Position numbers and translations under genes: made by a program
The notes under the pieces: generated by a model
The model's database searches: none
What the model was told of the DNA's origin: nothing
The model's input: the letters and a program-made list of their open reading frames with translations, nothing else
Part shown: piece by piece, positions 18,761 to 29,936 of the stretch
Numbering within the stretch: the first letter of the stretch is position 1
How the letters are laid out: each line of letters begins with the position of its first letter
NCBI RefSeq assembly: GCF_051020765.1
Contig: NC_134932.1
Span: forward strand, 2,852,001-2,916,000
From: Lasioglossum baleicum
Taxonomy: Eukaryota; Arthropoda; Insecta; Hymenoptera; Halictidae
Direction of reading: 5' to 3'
DNA: 64,000 nt

Positions 18761-19851
18761 TGGCGCGACCTATGCCCCGGCCGGTGACAATTCCAGCACG
18801 TGCTGTCAGCCGCCGGCTGTCTGACCGGCGAAGTGGCAGTTCTGCTGGTCTCGGTCGCGGTCGGGTGGGTTCGGCGCGGCTCGTCTCGCGAGCGGTTGAA
18901 CGGCGGTCGGTTATGACGCGGTTGCTCGGCTATCGGGGGTTCGCGCGGACGCGAGGGGCCCGCACGATACCGCGGTTCCCCTCCTGACGCGTCGACTACC
19001 GCGTTGACCCTTTCGTACTCCTTCGGCTTTTCCGGCTCCGCCTCCGCCGCCTTCGCGTATTTCTTCGGGTCGTACGCGAATTCTTTATTCGCAATCGTAT
19101 GCACGAGATATTTATCGACGCTTTGCGGCATCGCGAATCGTTCCGCCTCGCGCATTAATGTCGCGAGCTCCGCTACTGACGTAACCGTCCGTTTCTCGAT
19201 ACCGACTCGGCACTCCGCCCTCGCGCCCCAGAAAATGCGGTTGATCTTCATTTGTTCTGACCACGGTCGCTTCAATCGCGCGAACATGCTGCGCATATTC
19301 GCGAGGAAATCGCGAAGCGGTTCTTCGGGTCCCTGCCTTCGAACGAGAATGTCGTGTTCGAGCAGCTGTTGGTAGTCGGGGTCGCGGAAATTCTGGTGCC
19401 ACTCGTATTCGAATTCCTCCCAGGTGGACATCGGAGGGCAGGTGTCGAACCATTTCGCCGCGGTACCGGTGAAACAAATCGGCAGACAGCGTAGGAGGTC
19501 GTCATCGCGAACGGTACAGGCTCTTCGCATAACGGAGAGCCTTTTGAAAAATTTCTCCGGGTCTTCCCCGGGTTTCCCTTCAAACGAAAGGTCCCATTTC
19601 CGCATGACCTCGTACGCCGTCTTGTTACCCTCAGAGTCGACCGGAGGGACTGAGGTCGTTACGGCGGCTGGGCGCGGTACTGTCGGGGATGGTTTCCATC
19701 CCGTCGGTACCTGCAGCATAGTTGGACCGGGGGGGTGGGACTCAGGGTCCTGTTTTATGACAGTCCCGTCGTTCTCACTCCCGTGCGCGCTGTAGTACGA
19801 TTTGTCGTCCTCCGGCCACCTCGAAACATAGGTCCTACTACCCTCCGCCAT
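18646..19851 (-). CDS. gag: Gypsy-B Gag
   Basis: I start Gag at the ATG at 19851 (MAEGSRTYVSRW), giving 401 residues; the frame is open upstream but without an earlier ATG. The middle has the retrotransposon gag signature WDLSFEGKPGEDPEKFFKRL and WEEFEYEWHQNF. The C-terminus has two knuckles: CWNCHRPGHRSRQC, and CYRCGEPGVIARDC in which Val replaces His, a variant seen in insect Gypsy gags. It forms the particle and binds RNA. The gag stop at 18646 lies inside the start of pol. Confidence 0.9.
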   Translation of the reverse strand: MAEGSRTYVSRWPEDDKSYYSAHGSENDGTVIKQDPESHPPGPTMLQVPTGWKPSPTVPRPAAVTTSVPPVDSEGNKTAYEVMRKWDLSFEGKPGEDPEKFFKRLSVMRRACTVRDDDLLRCLPICFTGTAAKWFDTCPPMSTWEEFEYEWHQNFRDPDYQQLLEHDILVRRQGPEEPLRDFLANMRSMFARLKRPWSEQMKINRIFWGARAECRVGIEKRTVTSVAELATLMREAERFAMPQSVDKYLVHTIANKEFAYDPKKYAKAAEAEPEKPKEYERVNAVVDASGGEPRYRAGPSRPREPPIAEQPRHNRPPFNRSRDEPRRTHPTATETSRTATSPVRQPAADSTCWNCHRPGHRSRQCPVPQTRHCYRCGEPGVIARDCRRCPPRAENYYRSRS

Positions 19852-20754
19852 CGCTACCTGAGAGTTATTTACGAGAACCGTACTCGAGAGCGAGACAAAA
19901 GATCTTACAATACGGTCGGTAACGCCGAAGCAGTTTTTCGAGCGCGATGTCTCGGCTTGGTTTTCCCGCGCGACCGTTACCGAAACTTTACCCGGAGCTG
20001 TCGAACTCAAGGACCCTCGACCGCGCGGTGTTTATTTGAACGTCCGGACACGGCTCGGATTCCTCGCTACGATACGAAACTCGACGTTGACCTTGACTAG
20101 ATCGCTGTTGCTAACCGAAATCGCTGTCCTTGAGAATCGAAATATTTTCGTTTTCGAAATCTAACCGCCTCACTCAGTGCTGAAATCCCGCATTTCCAAA
20201 TATCTTGCAAGGTCGTTACAGGGGGTATCGCGTCCTTGCTTTGTACGCGTCGATAGTCGTTCGCACAGAAAAAAAAATACAAAAAAAAAGACTAGCTACG
20301 CGACGAACACGAGGGAATTTGCCTCTACAGGCGGGGAACAAAAGGAAACACCGAAGACGTACACTCCAACAAGCACAAATTTCAATAAATTAAATAAATT
20401 AACAAGAAATATGTTGGCAAGAATTAATCAGAAAAAAAATTCTTGTCGAGCTGGCTCGCCTCAACAAGTCCTCGTTTCGCGAGGAACCTCGAAAGTCACG
20501 CGACGGAACGTGGTTGTGCGTGGCTTTCGTTTGATACGTTCGTGAGAGCAATTCCACGAACCCGGAGAAATTTTCGCGCTGCGCTTTAATTTTCTCTAAT
20601 CGCCGAACCCGTGTCTCGCAATTCCCGTCGATTCTCCTAATTCCGCGCGGGCGATCACGGCTTGCCGGAAGATCGATACGCGATCGGCCCTGTGAGAGTC
20701 TTTCGTCAACCCGTGCCTCTCTCCGTGTTCAGGGAAAATCCTTTCGAAAGAGAG
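19852..20754 (-). other. Gypsy-B leader between PBS and gag
   Basis: About 0.9 kb of untranslated leader, with A-rich stretches near 20270-20290 (plus strand) and no recognisable protein. Packaging signals would be expected here, but I cannot identify one. Confidence 0.6.
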
Positions 20755-20772
20755 GTCCCTGTTCGGGCGCCA
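20755..20772 (-). promoter_or_regulatory. Gypsy-B primer binding site, tRNA-Lys
   Basis: The minus strand reads TGGCGCCCGAACAGGGAC, an 18-nt perfect complement to the 3' end of tRNA-Lys. It lies three bases from the 5' LTR. Confidence 0.9.
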
Positions 20773-20775
20773 ATT

Positions 20776-22587
20776 TGTCACGTTAACCTTTTTCCGACGA
20801 GCGGTTTGACCCGCGGAAGCCGGTTACCTTCGGGCCTTACAGGCGCTGAGACCAGGCCGCGTGCAAGCCGAGTGCACGCGGTCCGCCCGAGACAATACGG
20901 GACTCGAAGATTCGACGATTTCCTCACGAAAGTTAAAGGTTCGGGCGCCAGGCACCGCAAGGATGCCACACGAAACGCAAAGCACTGCTCGAGCTCGGAG
21001 AAGCCGAGGTCGAGAGCCGAATCTTCGAGATACGCGGATCGAAAATGACGTCGAGACTAGGCCAGATGGTTCGAACACGGGGTGACTAGGACAGCCCTCT
21101 CGGCAGGACGGATCTCACAGGGAATCGAATAATTCGACTACGATATGGTCTCGAGCTATTTATTGTAGCAGTCGTTAGTTTACAAAATCAGCGGCCACGT
21201 GGCCGAGACCCGAGAGCCCGCGCTCTTCGTACAAGATAGCGAAAAGATGGTCGTTCGCCGCGCGGTTGTCCTACATATTTCGCTCGCAACGATACCGCTG
21301 GCAATTACCGTCGTTTCGTTCGCAACGAACTTCGGAAACGCGGGCGCAGATGACGGGCGAACTGCGAGACTGCCGCGATAACTTCCGCACGTGAATCGCC
21401 CCGACGCGTACGTTATCGATTACGCGATCGAACGCCGACGGACAGAATACGCGCTTCGACAGGAGACACAGGATTCGAGAAACGCAAAGATACCGAATTG
21501 AATTATTCTCACGAACGCGACTCCTCGTAAGACACTCTTTCGCACGCAAGTTACAGAGGAAAACTCTCCCGAAATATTCACGAAAACCTGAAAGCATTCC
21601 GAGAGGAATGCGAGCGAATTATTGAGGACCGAACGGGAAGCGTTCGTCCTCGCACGACGAAGGTCGAGCCGGCGCGCAACAAAAATACCGAATGGATCAC
21701 AAGTGCGACTTACCGCTTCTCGTGGCGTTTCTCGTTCCGATGTAATCGAACGGCTCCCGGTAGAGCGTGCAGCAGATTTGGGCTCGGGTGGACGTAGTCC
21801 TTTGCTCCCGAGGATCCTCACGGGACACTTGACTTTACTCGCGGCGCAACGATTATTCGGATCTCGCGATTATTACAAGGGCGTGTACGTGTCGTCAGTA
21901 CGATAGCCAGCGCGACAGTGATCCATCGATTTTCGGCCGCCTAGCGGATCGAACACGGTTCCCCCCACTCGACCGCTTTTCCGAATTGCCTATGGCGTGT
22001 TTCCACGGCGTAACTCTACGGCACAGGAGCGTACCCTCTTCGCGCCCTAGGGCCCCGGGCAATCACGAAATTGGTCAAGGAGCTTATCGCTCACTTGACC
22101 AGCGGAGGGGCTTCCTCTTCTTGGCTGCGAGGGCACCGACCCCGGGGCAGCTCTCCCTCGATGGGGCGAGACGACGTCAGGGTATTCCGTCGGTCCGTAT
22201 CGGACGAGATGTTCGAAAGCTGTTGTCCTGGCGGCGCCTCCGGTTTGCTTGCCGAGTGTCCTCGCACCAAGCTCTAATTTCTCGAAACGGCCATTCGCTT
22301 TTCCGTCGGGCGCTTCCTGGCCTTGGGGCGACTGTTCGTTTCCCGTGACAATTCGGCCGGTCGGTGGTTCCTTAGGCGCGTTCCATATACGGCCCTGAAA
22401 CTTGCCGTTCTCGGCACGCGCGACAGATGTCATTAGGAGGTCCTCGATAATATCGGGATCTCTTAGAGGAGCGCTCTCGAATCCTGTCTCGGTACGTGTC
22501 CCGTTAGAGGGCGGTCCGGTCCTTTACCGTTCTCGAACCTACGCGAAATCACCGGAGAAGGGACGTCGCAAACGTTGCAACGTCACA
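20776..22587 (-). repeat. Gypsy-B 5' LTR
   Basis: 1812 bp, 5' in the element's sense, adjacent to the PBS and followed outside by the TSD ACTG. It should hold the promoter for the genomic RNA. Only two differences from the other LTR are visible. Confidence 0.95.
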
Positions 22588-22591
22588 ACTG

Positions 22592-22890
22592 ATTTGAACA
22601 TTTTATAATAAGAATAGGAAAATAAGAAAGTTTTACGTCATGACAATTTTTCAGCAGTATTCTGAATTTTGTGCCTACGCCGTTGAGTACCCTCACTGAG
22701 TACCCTAGGGTACGTCTGATTCCCTCTCTTCGCGACTCGAGTAGTGGGGGTGACTGCGTCGGCCAATAGAACGCTCTAGTCGAAACTGCGTGTGAGCCTA
22801 GGCGCCCCCCTCCAAGCCAACCAATCGGGCGCGCATTCTTGCCTACGTCACCGTATTCCTGCCAGGGATCTTCTTGTTAGCTCTCAGCAA
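22592..22890. other. TA-element right part
   Basis: About 300 bp of the TA-flanked element beyond Gypsy-B, ending in the right TIR. It contains the inverted word ACTGAGTACCC twice near 22695-22710. No gene is seen. Confidence 0.6.
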
Positions 22891-23380
22891 TACATACGTC
22901 CGTCTCGATACAAATGCGTCTCCCGCCGATTATGTATATGGAACATCACTGCGTGTACCGGGAGAACTCTTCCTAATGGACGATTATAAACACGATCCCC
23001 AGCCGTTCCTGGAAGAGTTTCGACAGTACATGCGTGCCGTTAAGCCGGTGCCTGTGGCACATAAGCGTAACGTGAAGACTTTCGTCTATAAGGAACTAGA
23101 GTCGTGTTCGCATATGTTCATGCTTGTAAAATCCGTGCGTAGACCTTTAGAACGGCCTTACACGGGACCACACCGATTACTCCAGCGCATTTCAGATCGC
23201 GTATATTCCATCGAAGTCAACGGTTCACCGCGTAACGTTTCTATCGAACTCTTAAAACCTGCGCACATTGTAAATGAAGGACTCGAAGCTCCGACATCCG
23301 CTGCCGCGCTACCGATTCCAAGTGCGCCGTTACGCACCTACTCGCGCAAGAGAGTCACCTTCGCAGACTCCGCACATTAG
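22891..23380 (+). pseudogene. pol: Gypsy-A integrase C-terminal domain
   Basis: The integrase frame continues from the TA target site with SPADYVYGTSLRVPGELFL. It then has a chromatin-binding-type C-terminal part (RRPLERPYTGPHRLLQRISD and YSIEVNGSPRNVSIELLKP) and stops at 23380. Interruption by the 11-kb insertion makes it non-functional. Confidence 0.85.
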
Positions 23381-23517
23381 GTTAAGTTTTTCTCTTTTGT
23401 AAGCGTCGCGCGTAGTATGTAAGTTTTTTTTGTACCTAGCATGTAAGCACCTTTTGTAACATTTCCTTTCTGTAAAGCGTCTTGTAAAAAGCGAAATCTT
23501 GTATGCTTCCGCTTCCC

Positions 23518-23850
23518 TTTGGGGGGGGGGGGGAGTGTGTAGGGGCAATATGCGTTTCCGCGCATTGCCATGGCGCTCGTGTCGCCTGGCAATAGCCGCA
23601 TGCGAGCGGCATAGCGAGTCGCCCCTCTAGGCGACCCTGCGTTGCTGCCTAGAGCGCTTTCCCGCCTAGGCGCCATTCTCCTTCTTCTCTGATTCTTTGT
23701 ACAGACACCACGTTGCTTTTCCTTAGCCGTTGCTGAGTGTACACGTATAGACTTCAGTTGTAACAGTTAATAAAGTCATTGTTAATAATTATACATAGCA
23801 GCAGTGTTACTGATTCAATCGCAATCTTTCGGGCCAATAACGCGTCGTAG
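23518..23850 (+). repeat. Gypsy-A polypurine tract and 3' LTR
   Basis: A TTT(G)13-15 AG tract ends at 23535. The LTR starts TGTGTAGGGGC at 23536 and includes an AATAAA at 23769-23774. The right end near 23.85 kb is a guess, since the 5' LTR and the TSD partner lie before the window. Confidence 0.6.
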
Positions 23851-23915
23851 GTCGCCTTCCTTATCTGGTCACCATAGGGATAAAACCTAGATCTTTTGTG
23901 GGACGACGGCAAATA

Positions 23916-25351
23916 ATCACGTCGGGGTCACCAATGTGGGAATGCTGGTATAAAGTTACCAGTGTACACGATCACCGATGTAAGAATGGATGATGACTTT
24001 TAGAAGGATTTGGGAGAGTCCCACATACCTCTCCACGTGTTGGATGTGAAGGAAATTGAGAGTTACAACGAGGTTCAGTCACCAGTGTTTAATCACGATG
24101 ACGGTCAATATAATCATCAGTCAGAACTATGACTGAGAATACACAATAGCATCAGAATGATGCAGGAGCAAACACGTTTATAAAACTTTGATAACACGCT
24201 GGAGTACACGCTGACTATATCATTCACGTCTGTACTCATTGAACGTTCGAACAGAAGAGAGCGATCGGCACGATCAACGTGCCGTCGACTGTGGCGTCTG
24301 TGGTGGTGCGCAGGCGTGGCAGCTCCCCACTACGCGATATCTACGGAGTGGTACGCGCGACCCCACACTTTTTGTTCGATCGGTGAGCCAAAAGATGGCG
24401 CTCGCGGTCTTGCTTATGTAGGTTGTAGCGGGTTATTCGAATAATATAAGCACGCGTATCTGCCAGATCACTCACTGAAGACTTGATTGGTATATGGACA
24501 ACTCCGGTTGCTTGGCCAAAGCTTTTATTAGAATAAACTTGATACTGTACAACATGGCGGATCGACCAGTGTAATACGACACGTCTGTCTCGATCCACGA
24601 TTCGAAGGCAAGAGAGCGGATGCGGATCGCTCTTCTCTTCTCATCACGAGGTCAGGATTGCCAATCTCGTGAGAGTACACTCGCTAGGGACGACCTAGGG
24701 GGAAATGGTATGCAGCGCCATTATGCCCACACTTATGTGGAAATGAGAGGTGAAGGGGTCACCAATGTGGAGGTGACTGGACGATCTACCGTCTCTTCGC
24801 ACGTTGGTGTACCAAGGATTAAACTCAGGGTCACCAGTGTAGGAAAATTGTCATGAGCCTACACACTCATGTAATATGTCTTTCTAGAAGGAATGACTCT
24901 GGGAGGTAAATAATCGTTCACAGATTTCACCGAACAGCACACTTTATTCGCTGTGTAGTCACGATGGCACGAAGGTGCTATATCACGAATGATAAACCAA
25001 CGGTTACAACAAACCACAACGTGGTGAACAAATTTTACTTTCGCCGATAAACGTTTACAGCGAAAAGAAGCACGTGTTGCTTGTACGAGATCGTATAACG
25101 AACAAGATGAGCGGAATTGCTCACGAGAGCGTTTTTCTCCGAAGCACGTCGTGCGCAGGCGCGGAGCCTCGTCATTGGACGAGTGCAGCGCCGAATCCAC
25201 ACTTATGCGTCCGTTTCGATGTTTTCTGGCCCGATGGCGTGTATTAATCGTCCGCGCGTTGCCGCGAGTGCTCGTTAACCTCAAAAAAAGAATTTCACGT
25301 GTTAAGGTCTCGATATAATTACTAATGCATCAGGTACCTGCTCGGGCGCCA
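23916..25351 (-). repeat. Mosaic of LTR/PBS junctions, BEL-like
   Basis: On the minus strand TGGTGACCCCGACGTGAT (23916-23933) is a perfect complement to the tRNA-Trp 3' end. A TGTGGGAATG LTR-type end starts at 23935. Shortened versions of the same junction (GTCACCAATGT, GTTACCAGTGT, GTCACCAGTGT) recur near 23955, 23970, 24078, 24757 and 24830. This looks like several related LTR ends stacked or rearranged. A separate PBS-like site, TGGCGCCCGAGCAGG, lies at 25337-25351. No coding domain is found. Confidence 0.45.
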
Positions 25352-25797
25352 TGTAACGGGTCTTGTTCCCGGTCTCGATTGATCTTGATCTGGATTCCCT
25401 CCGTTGCTGGTTAGCTCGCCGCGCCAGGATTCGTATACGGCAGAGAGAATAGTCGGGATTAGGAAGTACGGGGTGCGTATAAATAAAGACACGTGGAGTT
25501 TTAGATTAAAGTGCGCTCGCTGCCAACGAGTTTCATTCTGTCGCGATCGCGAGAGATTGGACGCGAAATATGGTTACGATGATCGCGGTGTTTGAAATCG
25601 ATTACGTCGCGAAATCGATCGTGAACGGGGTGCTCGACGGTGTGAACGTTATCGGTGTACAGGAGCGTGGTGCAATGCTAGTGCGAGTAAACAGGGTTCG
25701 GTAGGTGAAACATCGTGACGGTGAAATAGTGTGGTGTACGAAAGTGAACAGGATTCAGTATTTGAGAACAGATTCTGTACGGTACAGGTCTGTTACA
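25352..25797 (-). repeat. Probable Gypsy LTR fragment
   Basis: It starts TGTAACGGGTC and ends CTGTTACA (plus strand), giving TG...CA ends. The left end abuts a PBS-like TGGCGCCCGAGCAGG read on the minus strand. The length would be 446 bp. No second LTR or TSD was found. Confidence 0.45.
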
Positions 25798-26371
25798 AAC
25801 GCTAGAGTTTGCAGTCTTTGAGCTGTTGTCAAAGCTAATAAAGTTGCCACTTTTTCGACAGCGACCTTTAATTTCAATTGTTTAAGAGGATGCAGCTTTT
25901 CAATGTAATTAAGCACCGGGGTAACATCTCATGTTGTAGCATATTTTGGTTTGACTGGTCTCCGTTTAAATACTCCTTTAAAAAAAACGATGAATTAACC
26001 CATCTTTATTAATGTTCAATAAGAACCAATAAATTACTGGATTACTTAAATAAAAACTCTGGAAGGAATCCGTGGAGGAACTGTGTAAGAACAATCTTTA
26101 TTTTTACGCTACTGTTGCCTAGTCGGCCAACGACAGACTACTACTCCCCGGCTACGACCGGCTACGACCGACGACGACCGACTTCGCCCGACCAATACGT
26201 GCCTCGGACGCCTCGACCGAACACCTGCGGCCGCACACACAACACTCAGGTTCAAACGCCGGATTCGCTCTCGCGGAAAAAACAAACACAGTGTCTTCGC
26301 CGAACCCGGCCCACGGCCTGCTTACAGTTCTTTCTCGCACGTTACAAACTTTGAAGACGCGCAATTTCACA
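25798..26371. other. No recognisable feature
   Basis: Mixed sequence with a CGAC-rich low-complexity patch at about 26130-26220. The short frames have no motif. Confidence 0.5.
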
Positions 26372-28610
26372 ATTAATATCATATCCAGAAATTAAGGATA
26401 TTGTAGAACGAGTGGTATTTAATGTACTATAACTTGCACCGTCTTTAAAAAGAATATTTAGAAAAGTAAGAATATCTGTCGTTTTTGCACTAAACATATC
26501 TAAGTTTCTTAAATGAGTAAATTACCACCAACGTTTTAAACTACAATCGTATTGTTTTAAAGTCGCTTTTGCGATAGAATCAACCATCAAATCTAAGGTT
26601 TCTTCTGATAATCCCTTCCTCGAGAAAGCTGCCCTGATAACCTTCCTGCCACCAACGAAAGGCGGGATGCTAACGGATGACTCTCGACTCTGTAAGGAGA
26701 TATTAATAGCATGTAATTAGGATTAAATATAATGGCAGGTTCTATGAGGAGTGATGTAAAAAGAGGATACTACGGTTGTGTGGGCCATAAGGGTACTACG
26801 ATACTACCGATTGTTTTATCATTAATTATTTTACTTATTGTTCGCAAAATAAGTGCGAAGGGAGGAAAGGCATAAAAATTTTCATCTTCCCATGATATAG
26901 TAAAAGCATCTACAGCTTCTGCTTCTGGATCTGGGAATCTAGAGTAAAATCTTTTACATTTTTTATTCAATCTAGATGCAAATAAATCTATTGCAAAGGA
27001 ACCAAATTGTTTCTCCACTTGTGTAAAAGCTTTTTGAGAAAATTCCCACTCAGAATCTACATTGACATTACGCGACGCTTTATCTGCTTCTACATTTTCA
27101 CTGGAAGAAATATACGATGATCTTAACTGTTTCTCATCTTCAATGTTTCTCACTTCGCACCAATTCCAAATTTTTCATGAAAGTTCACTAAGATGTGAAA
27201 ATTGTACACCTCCGGCTCTATTAATATAAGAAATAGCCGTAACATTATCTAATCTAAGTAATACTTCGCATTGCGATAATTCTGACGCAAAGCATTTTAC
27301 TGCAAAGAAGGCTGCTAGTAGCTCAATATAATTAATATGATTTTTCTTTTCTTGCTTGTTCCAAAATCCAACGGCCTCTGAGCCATTACAGTAGCAACCC
27401 CAACCTGTCAGAGATGAATCAGAAAAGATTTCAATAACAAAATTTTGCGTTCTAATTGGATTCGATCCAATAAGTGCATTTATCTTCTACCATTCAAAAT
27501 CTTCTAACATAAATTCAGTTATATAAATAATTCCTTCGTAATTCCCTCCATTAAATTTCAATGCTAAATATTTTTGTCTTTCTAACCGTTTGCAGTGAAT
27601 AAAACCATAAGCCACAGCCGGACATGCCGCGGTTAAAACACCTAGAAATTTAGAAAATTTTCTAATTTTATATGGCTTTCCGATTTTAAACTCATTCACC
27701 AGCTCTACTATTTGGTTTTTCTTATTATTCGTTAAATTCAAGGAAAAGTTAACTGAGTCAATAATAAATCCTAGAAATTTACATTTCTGATTAGCAACTA
27801 AACAACTCTTTTGATAGTTTATGATAAAACCTAAATATTCTAATAAATTAATTGCTTTCTTTACGTTTACTTCACATATAACTTTAGATTCATGGATAAA
27901 TAAGAAATCATCCAAATATAAAACCATTACTATTCCTTGGAGTTTTAATTTATTAATAACCGGTTTCATTAACTTAGTAAAAACGTATGGGCTAATGCAT
28001 AAACCAAAAGGCAAGCATACAAATTGAAATATTTTCTTTTTGAATATGAACCTCAGAAATTTTCTGTGACCTTAGTAGATGGAGACTAAAAAATATGCAT
28101 CTTTAAGGTCTAAAGAACTCATGTAATCCTCTCGCGATAATAGACTTAACGCGGATCTAATATCTTCCATTTTAAAATGTGGGGGTTTGATAAATTTATT
28201 CAATTCTTTAAGATTAAAAATAAAACGATTTGTACCATCGGGTTTTGGAACAAGAAAATAAGAGGAAATGAATTGTCCATCACATTCATTACATTCCTCT
28301 ATAGCACCTTCCCGTAACAGCTCATTAATTTCTCCTTGTATTTTTTCTAATTTGTCGAAAGAACGATCTTTCTCTTTAAAGGCAATTTTTTGAAAGGGTG
28401 TTTCCACAAATGGAATTTTATAACCCTTCACACAGCTTAAAATATACCTATCTGAAGTAAAGTATTTCCATCTTTCTACTAAGTGACAAAGACGTCCCGC
28501 AGGTTTATCTACCCGAATCAATTCTTCAACGATGATTGGTTCGTCGTCTGAGGAGACGCCTTGGTTGAACTCTGCGAGGCCCTGTATGACGACGCCTCTG
28601 GAGTAGTCGA
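26372..28610 (-). pseudogene. DIRS-type pol fragment: RT, RNase H, start of tyrosine recombinase
   Basis: Read from 28610 down to 26372, the minus strand gives RT (VPKPDGTNRFIFNLKELNKF and MSSLDLKDAYF), then after a frameshift MPFGLCISPYVFTKLM with YLDD in MVLYLDDFLFIH. An RNase H/linker region follows, with EADKASR and FGSFAIDLFASRLNKKC. Its last part (CKRFYSRFPDPEAEAVDAF) is diagnostic of DIRS elements, which use a tyrosine recombinase instead of an integrase. The recombinase N-terminus begins near 26620 and is cut at about 26372 before any catalytic residue. Several frameshifts and stops are present. Confidence 0.85.
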
Positions 28611-28923
28611 CAGTCGAATTTCAGTTTCGTTATCGTAAGCCGTAAAGCATGGCAACATGGCAAGTTCTAAAAATAGATTGTGGCTGGCACAAGCGCACAA
28701 GCAGCGCACACGGATATAGTAAAGGTACGCTGGTGAGTGTAGCGCGCGGGCGCGTTGTTAACACGATACATACAGTGTCTTCTGCACCGACGAAATGCCG
28801 TCGGTGGCCTCCTGTTTCTCACTCCAGTCAGAATATATCCTAGAGGGCGTAAGAGAACACCGAAAAATTCTAGGCTCGCCAACTCCCATAAGGCTGGCAG
28901 TCTTTAATAGTATCTCGTCGGTG
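28611..28923 (-). repeat. Terminal fragment of the CACCGACGAGATAC transposon
   Basis: The reverse complement of this stretch matches the left end of the element at 36387, including its 32-bp terminus (28892-28923). It ends abruptly at the DIRS pol fragment. Confidence 0.75.
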
Positions 28924-29476
28924 GTAACGGGGTGTTAGCACACCGATACCGACGGAAATGGGGTGCTAGCAACCCAATACCGACGGACACCAAAATGGGT
29001 GTCAGGTCTATTCCTTTATCTCGTCGGTGCTTACACGCATCAAAATAAAAGAAACATACAGAAACACACAGGAACAATTATTTAAATGAATAAATTTTTG
29101 TATTTCTTATATGTCAGCCAGTATTCATTTTAATAATTGTTTCAACAATGTACACGTTTTTAAATAATAAATATCGAAACACATTTCTATAGATTGAAAA
29201 AATTTATTTATTAAATAAATAAATTTAAAAAATAATAATATATAATAATAATAAATAATAATATCTCGTTCTCAATGATAGTATTGTAGTCATGCTTGTC
29301 ATGCTTCACGTCACAACGTTCAGCGCATATTGAATTTGAATTTGGCGCTCTTCCATCGTACTTGTCCCTATTCATTTCTCTATTTTCATATTGTTTCGTT
29401 GTGCCGAAACATCGATAACGTTTTTTGCATAGCGCTCGAAGAAAAAGTTAAATTATAACGAGGCCTTATCTAGAAA
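28924..29476. other. Related terminus and AT-rich spacer
   Basis: Two imperfect units of GGGGTGYTAGCA...ATACCGACGGA lie at 28935-28986, and a further TATCTCGTCGGTG end lies near 29017-29029. The rest is AT-rich and contains the leader of the DIRS gag frame. No gene is seen before 29477. Confidence 0.5.
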
Positions 29477-29666
29477 ATGTCAGACTACAAGAAGAACAAG
29501 CGGTCGAGATCTCGTTCACGTCAGGTCCGTCATTCTAAACGCAGAACTAACGAAAAATTCGATCAACTGCAGAAACAGTTAGATAACCTAACAAAAGTGG
29601 TAGGTTCTCTAGCGAATTTACAAAAAGAGCAGAATTCGCCAAATCTACCTTCAAAAGATATAATCG

Positions 29667-29936
29667 GTTAGTAAAATCATTGTGGTTGTCTCGCTCGGTA
29701 TTCTCAGCTTTCCACACGAAAGTTGAGAGGTGATACCCATACGGTCTTACCAGTCCATACGACTTTAAAATCAAAAAGATTACTACGGTCCATACGACTT
29801 CAAAAATCAAAAAGATTGCTAATGTCCATACGACCTTGAAAAGAACGTTATTGTGATTAAGTTTAATAAGAACGATAATATCACAATTGCACAACAAGTG
29901 CTCCTTAATAATTCTTCTGCTCCTTAATTTTCACAG
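29667..29936 (+). other. Intron-like 270-bp break in the DIRS gag
   Basis: The segment begins GTTAGT and ends TTTTCACAG. Joining the flanks keeps the gag frame across the junction. Internally it has about three copies of a TCCATACGACTT unit. It may be a spliceosomal intron, or an insertion that happens to be flanked by GT and AG. Confidence 0.4.

Larger units (their letters stand above)
12297..22587 (-). mobile_element. Gypsy-B: complete, young Ty3/Gypsy retrotransposon
   Basis: A 10,291-bp minus-strand element has two 1812-bp LTRs (TGTCACG...CGTCACA) and a 4-bp TSD ACTG (12293-12296 and 22588-22591). It has a tRNA-Lys PBS, a G-rich polypurine tract, long open gag and pol frames and a third ORF. 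The two LTRs differ at only two positions that I see (13621/22100 and 13680/22159). LTRs are identical at insertion, so this copy is very recent. It is inserted inside the TA-flanked element. Confidence 0.95.
11703..22890. mobile_element. TA-flanked DNA transposon hosting Gypsy-B
   Basis: Inverted ends begin TTGCTGAGAGCT and match over 26 bp with one mismatch (11703-11728 and 22865-22890). Each side is flanked by TA (11701-11702, 22891-22892), and removal restores the integrase frame. Without Gypsy-B the element would be about 0.9 kb. No transposase is seen. A TA duplication suggests a Tc1/mariner-like mechanism, but the termini do not tell me the superfamily. It contains a tRNA-like sequence. 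Confidence 0.8.
1..23850 (+). mobile_element. Gypsy-A: decayed Ty3/Gypsy retrotransposon split by four insertions
   Basis: Six segments of one plus-strand Gypsy element appear in the right order: gag and protease (1-1569), RT pieces (6301-6438, 8171-8232, 10050 onward), RNase H and integrase to 11702, then the integrase C-terminus, polypurine tract and 3' LTR (22891 to about 23850). Three of the four junctions are codon-exact once the insertion and one copy of its TSD are removed. The 5' LTR lies before the window. The copy is dead, with frameshifts near 1115 and 10820 and about 16 codons missing at the Copia junction. The right end is approximate because the matching 5' flank is outside the window. 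Confidence 0.85.

Noticed and set aside
26115..26382. A protein-coding frame in the CGAC-rich patch
   Set aside because: It is low complexity with frames on both strands and no motif.
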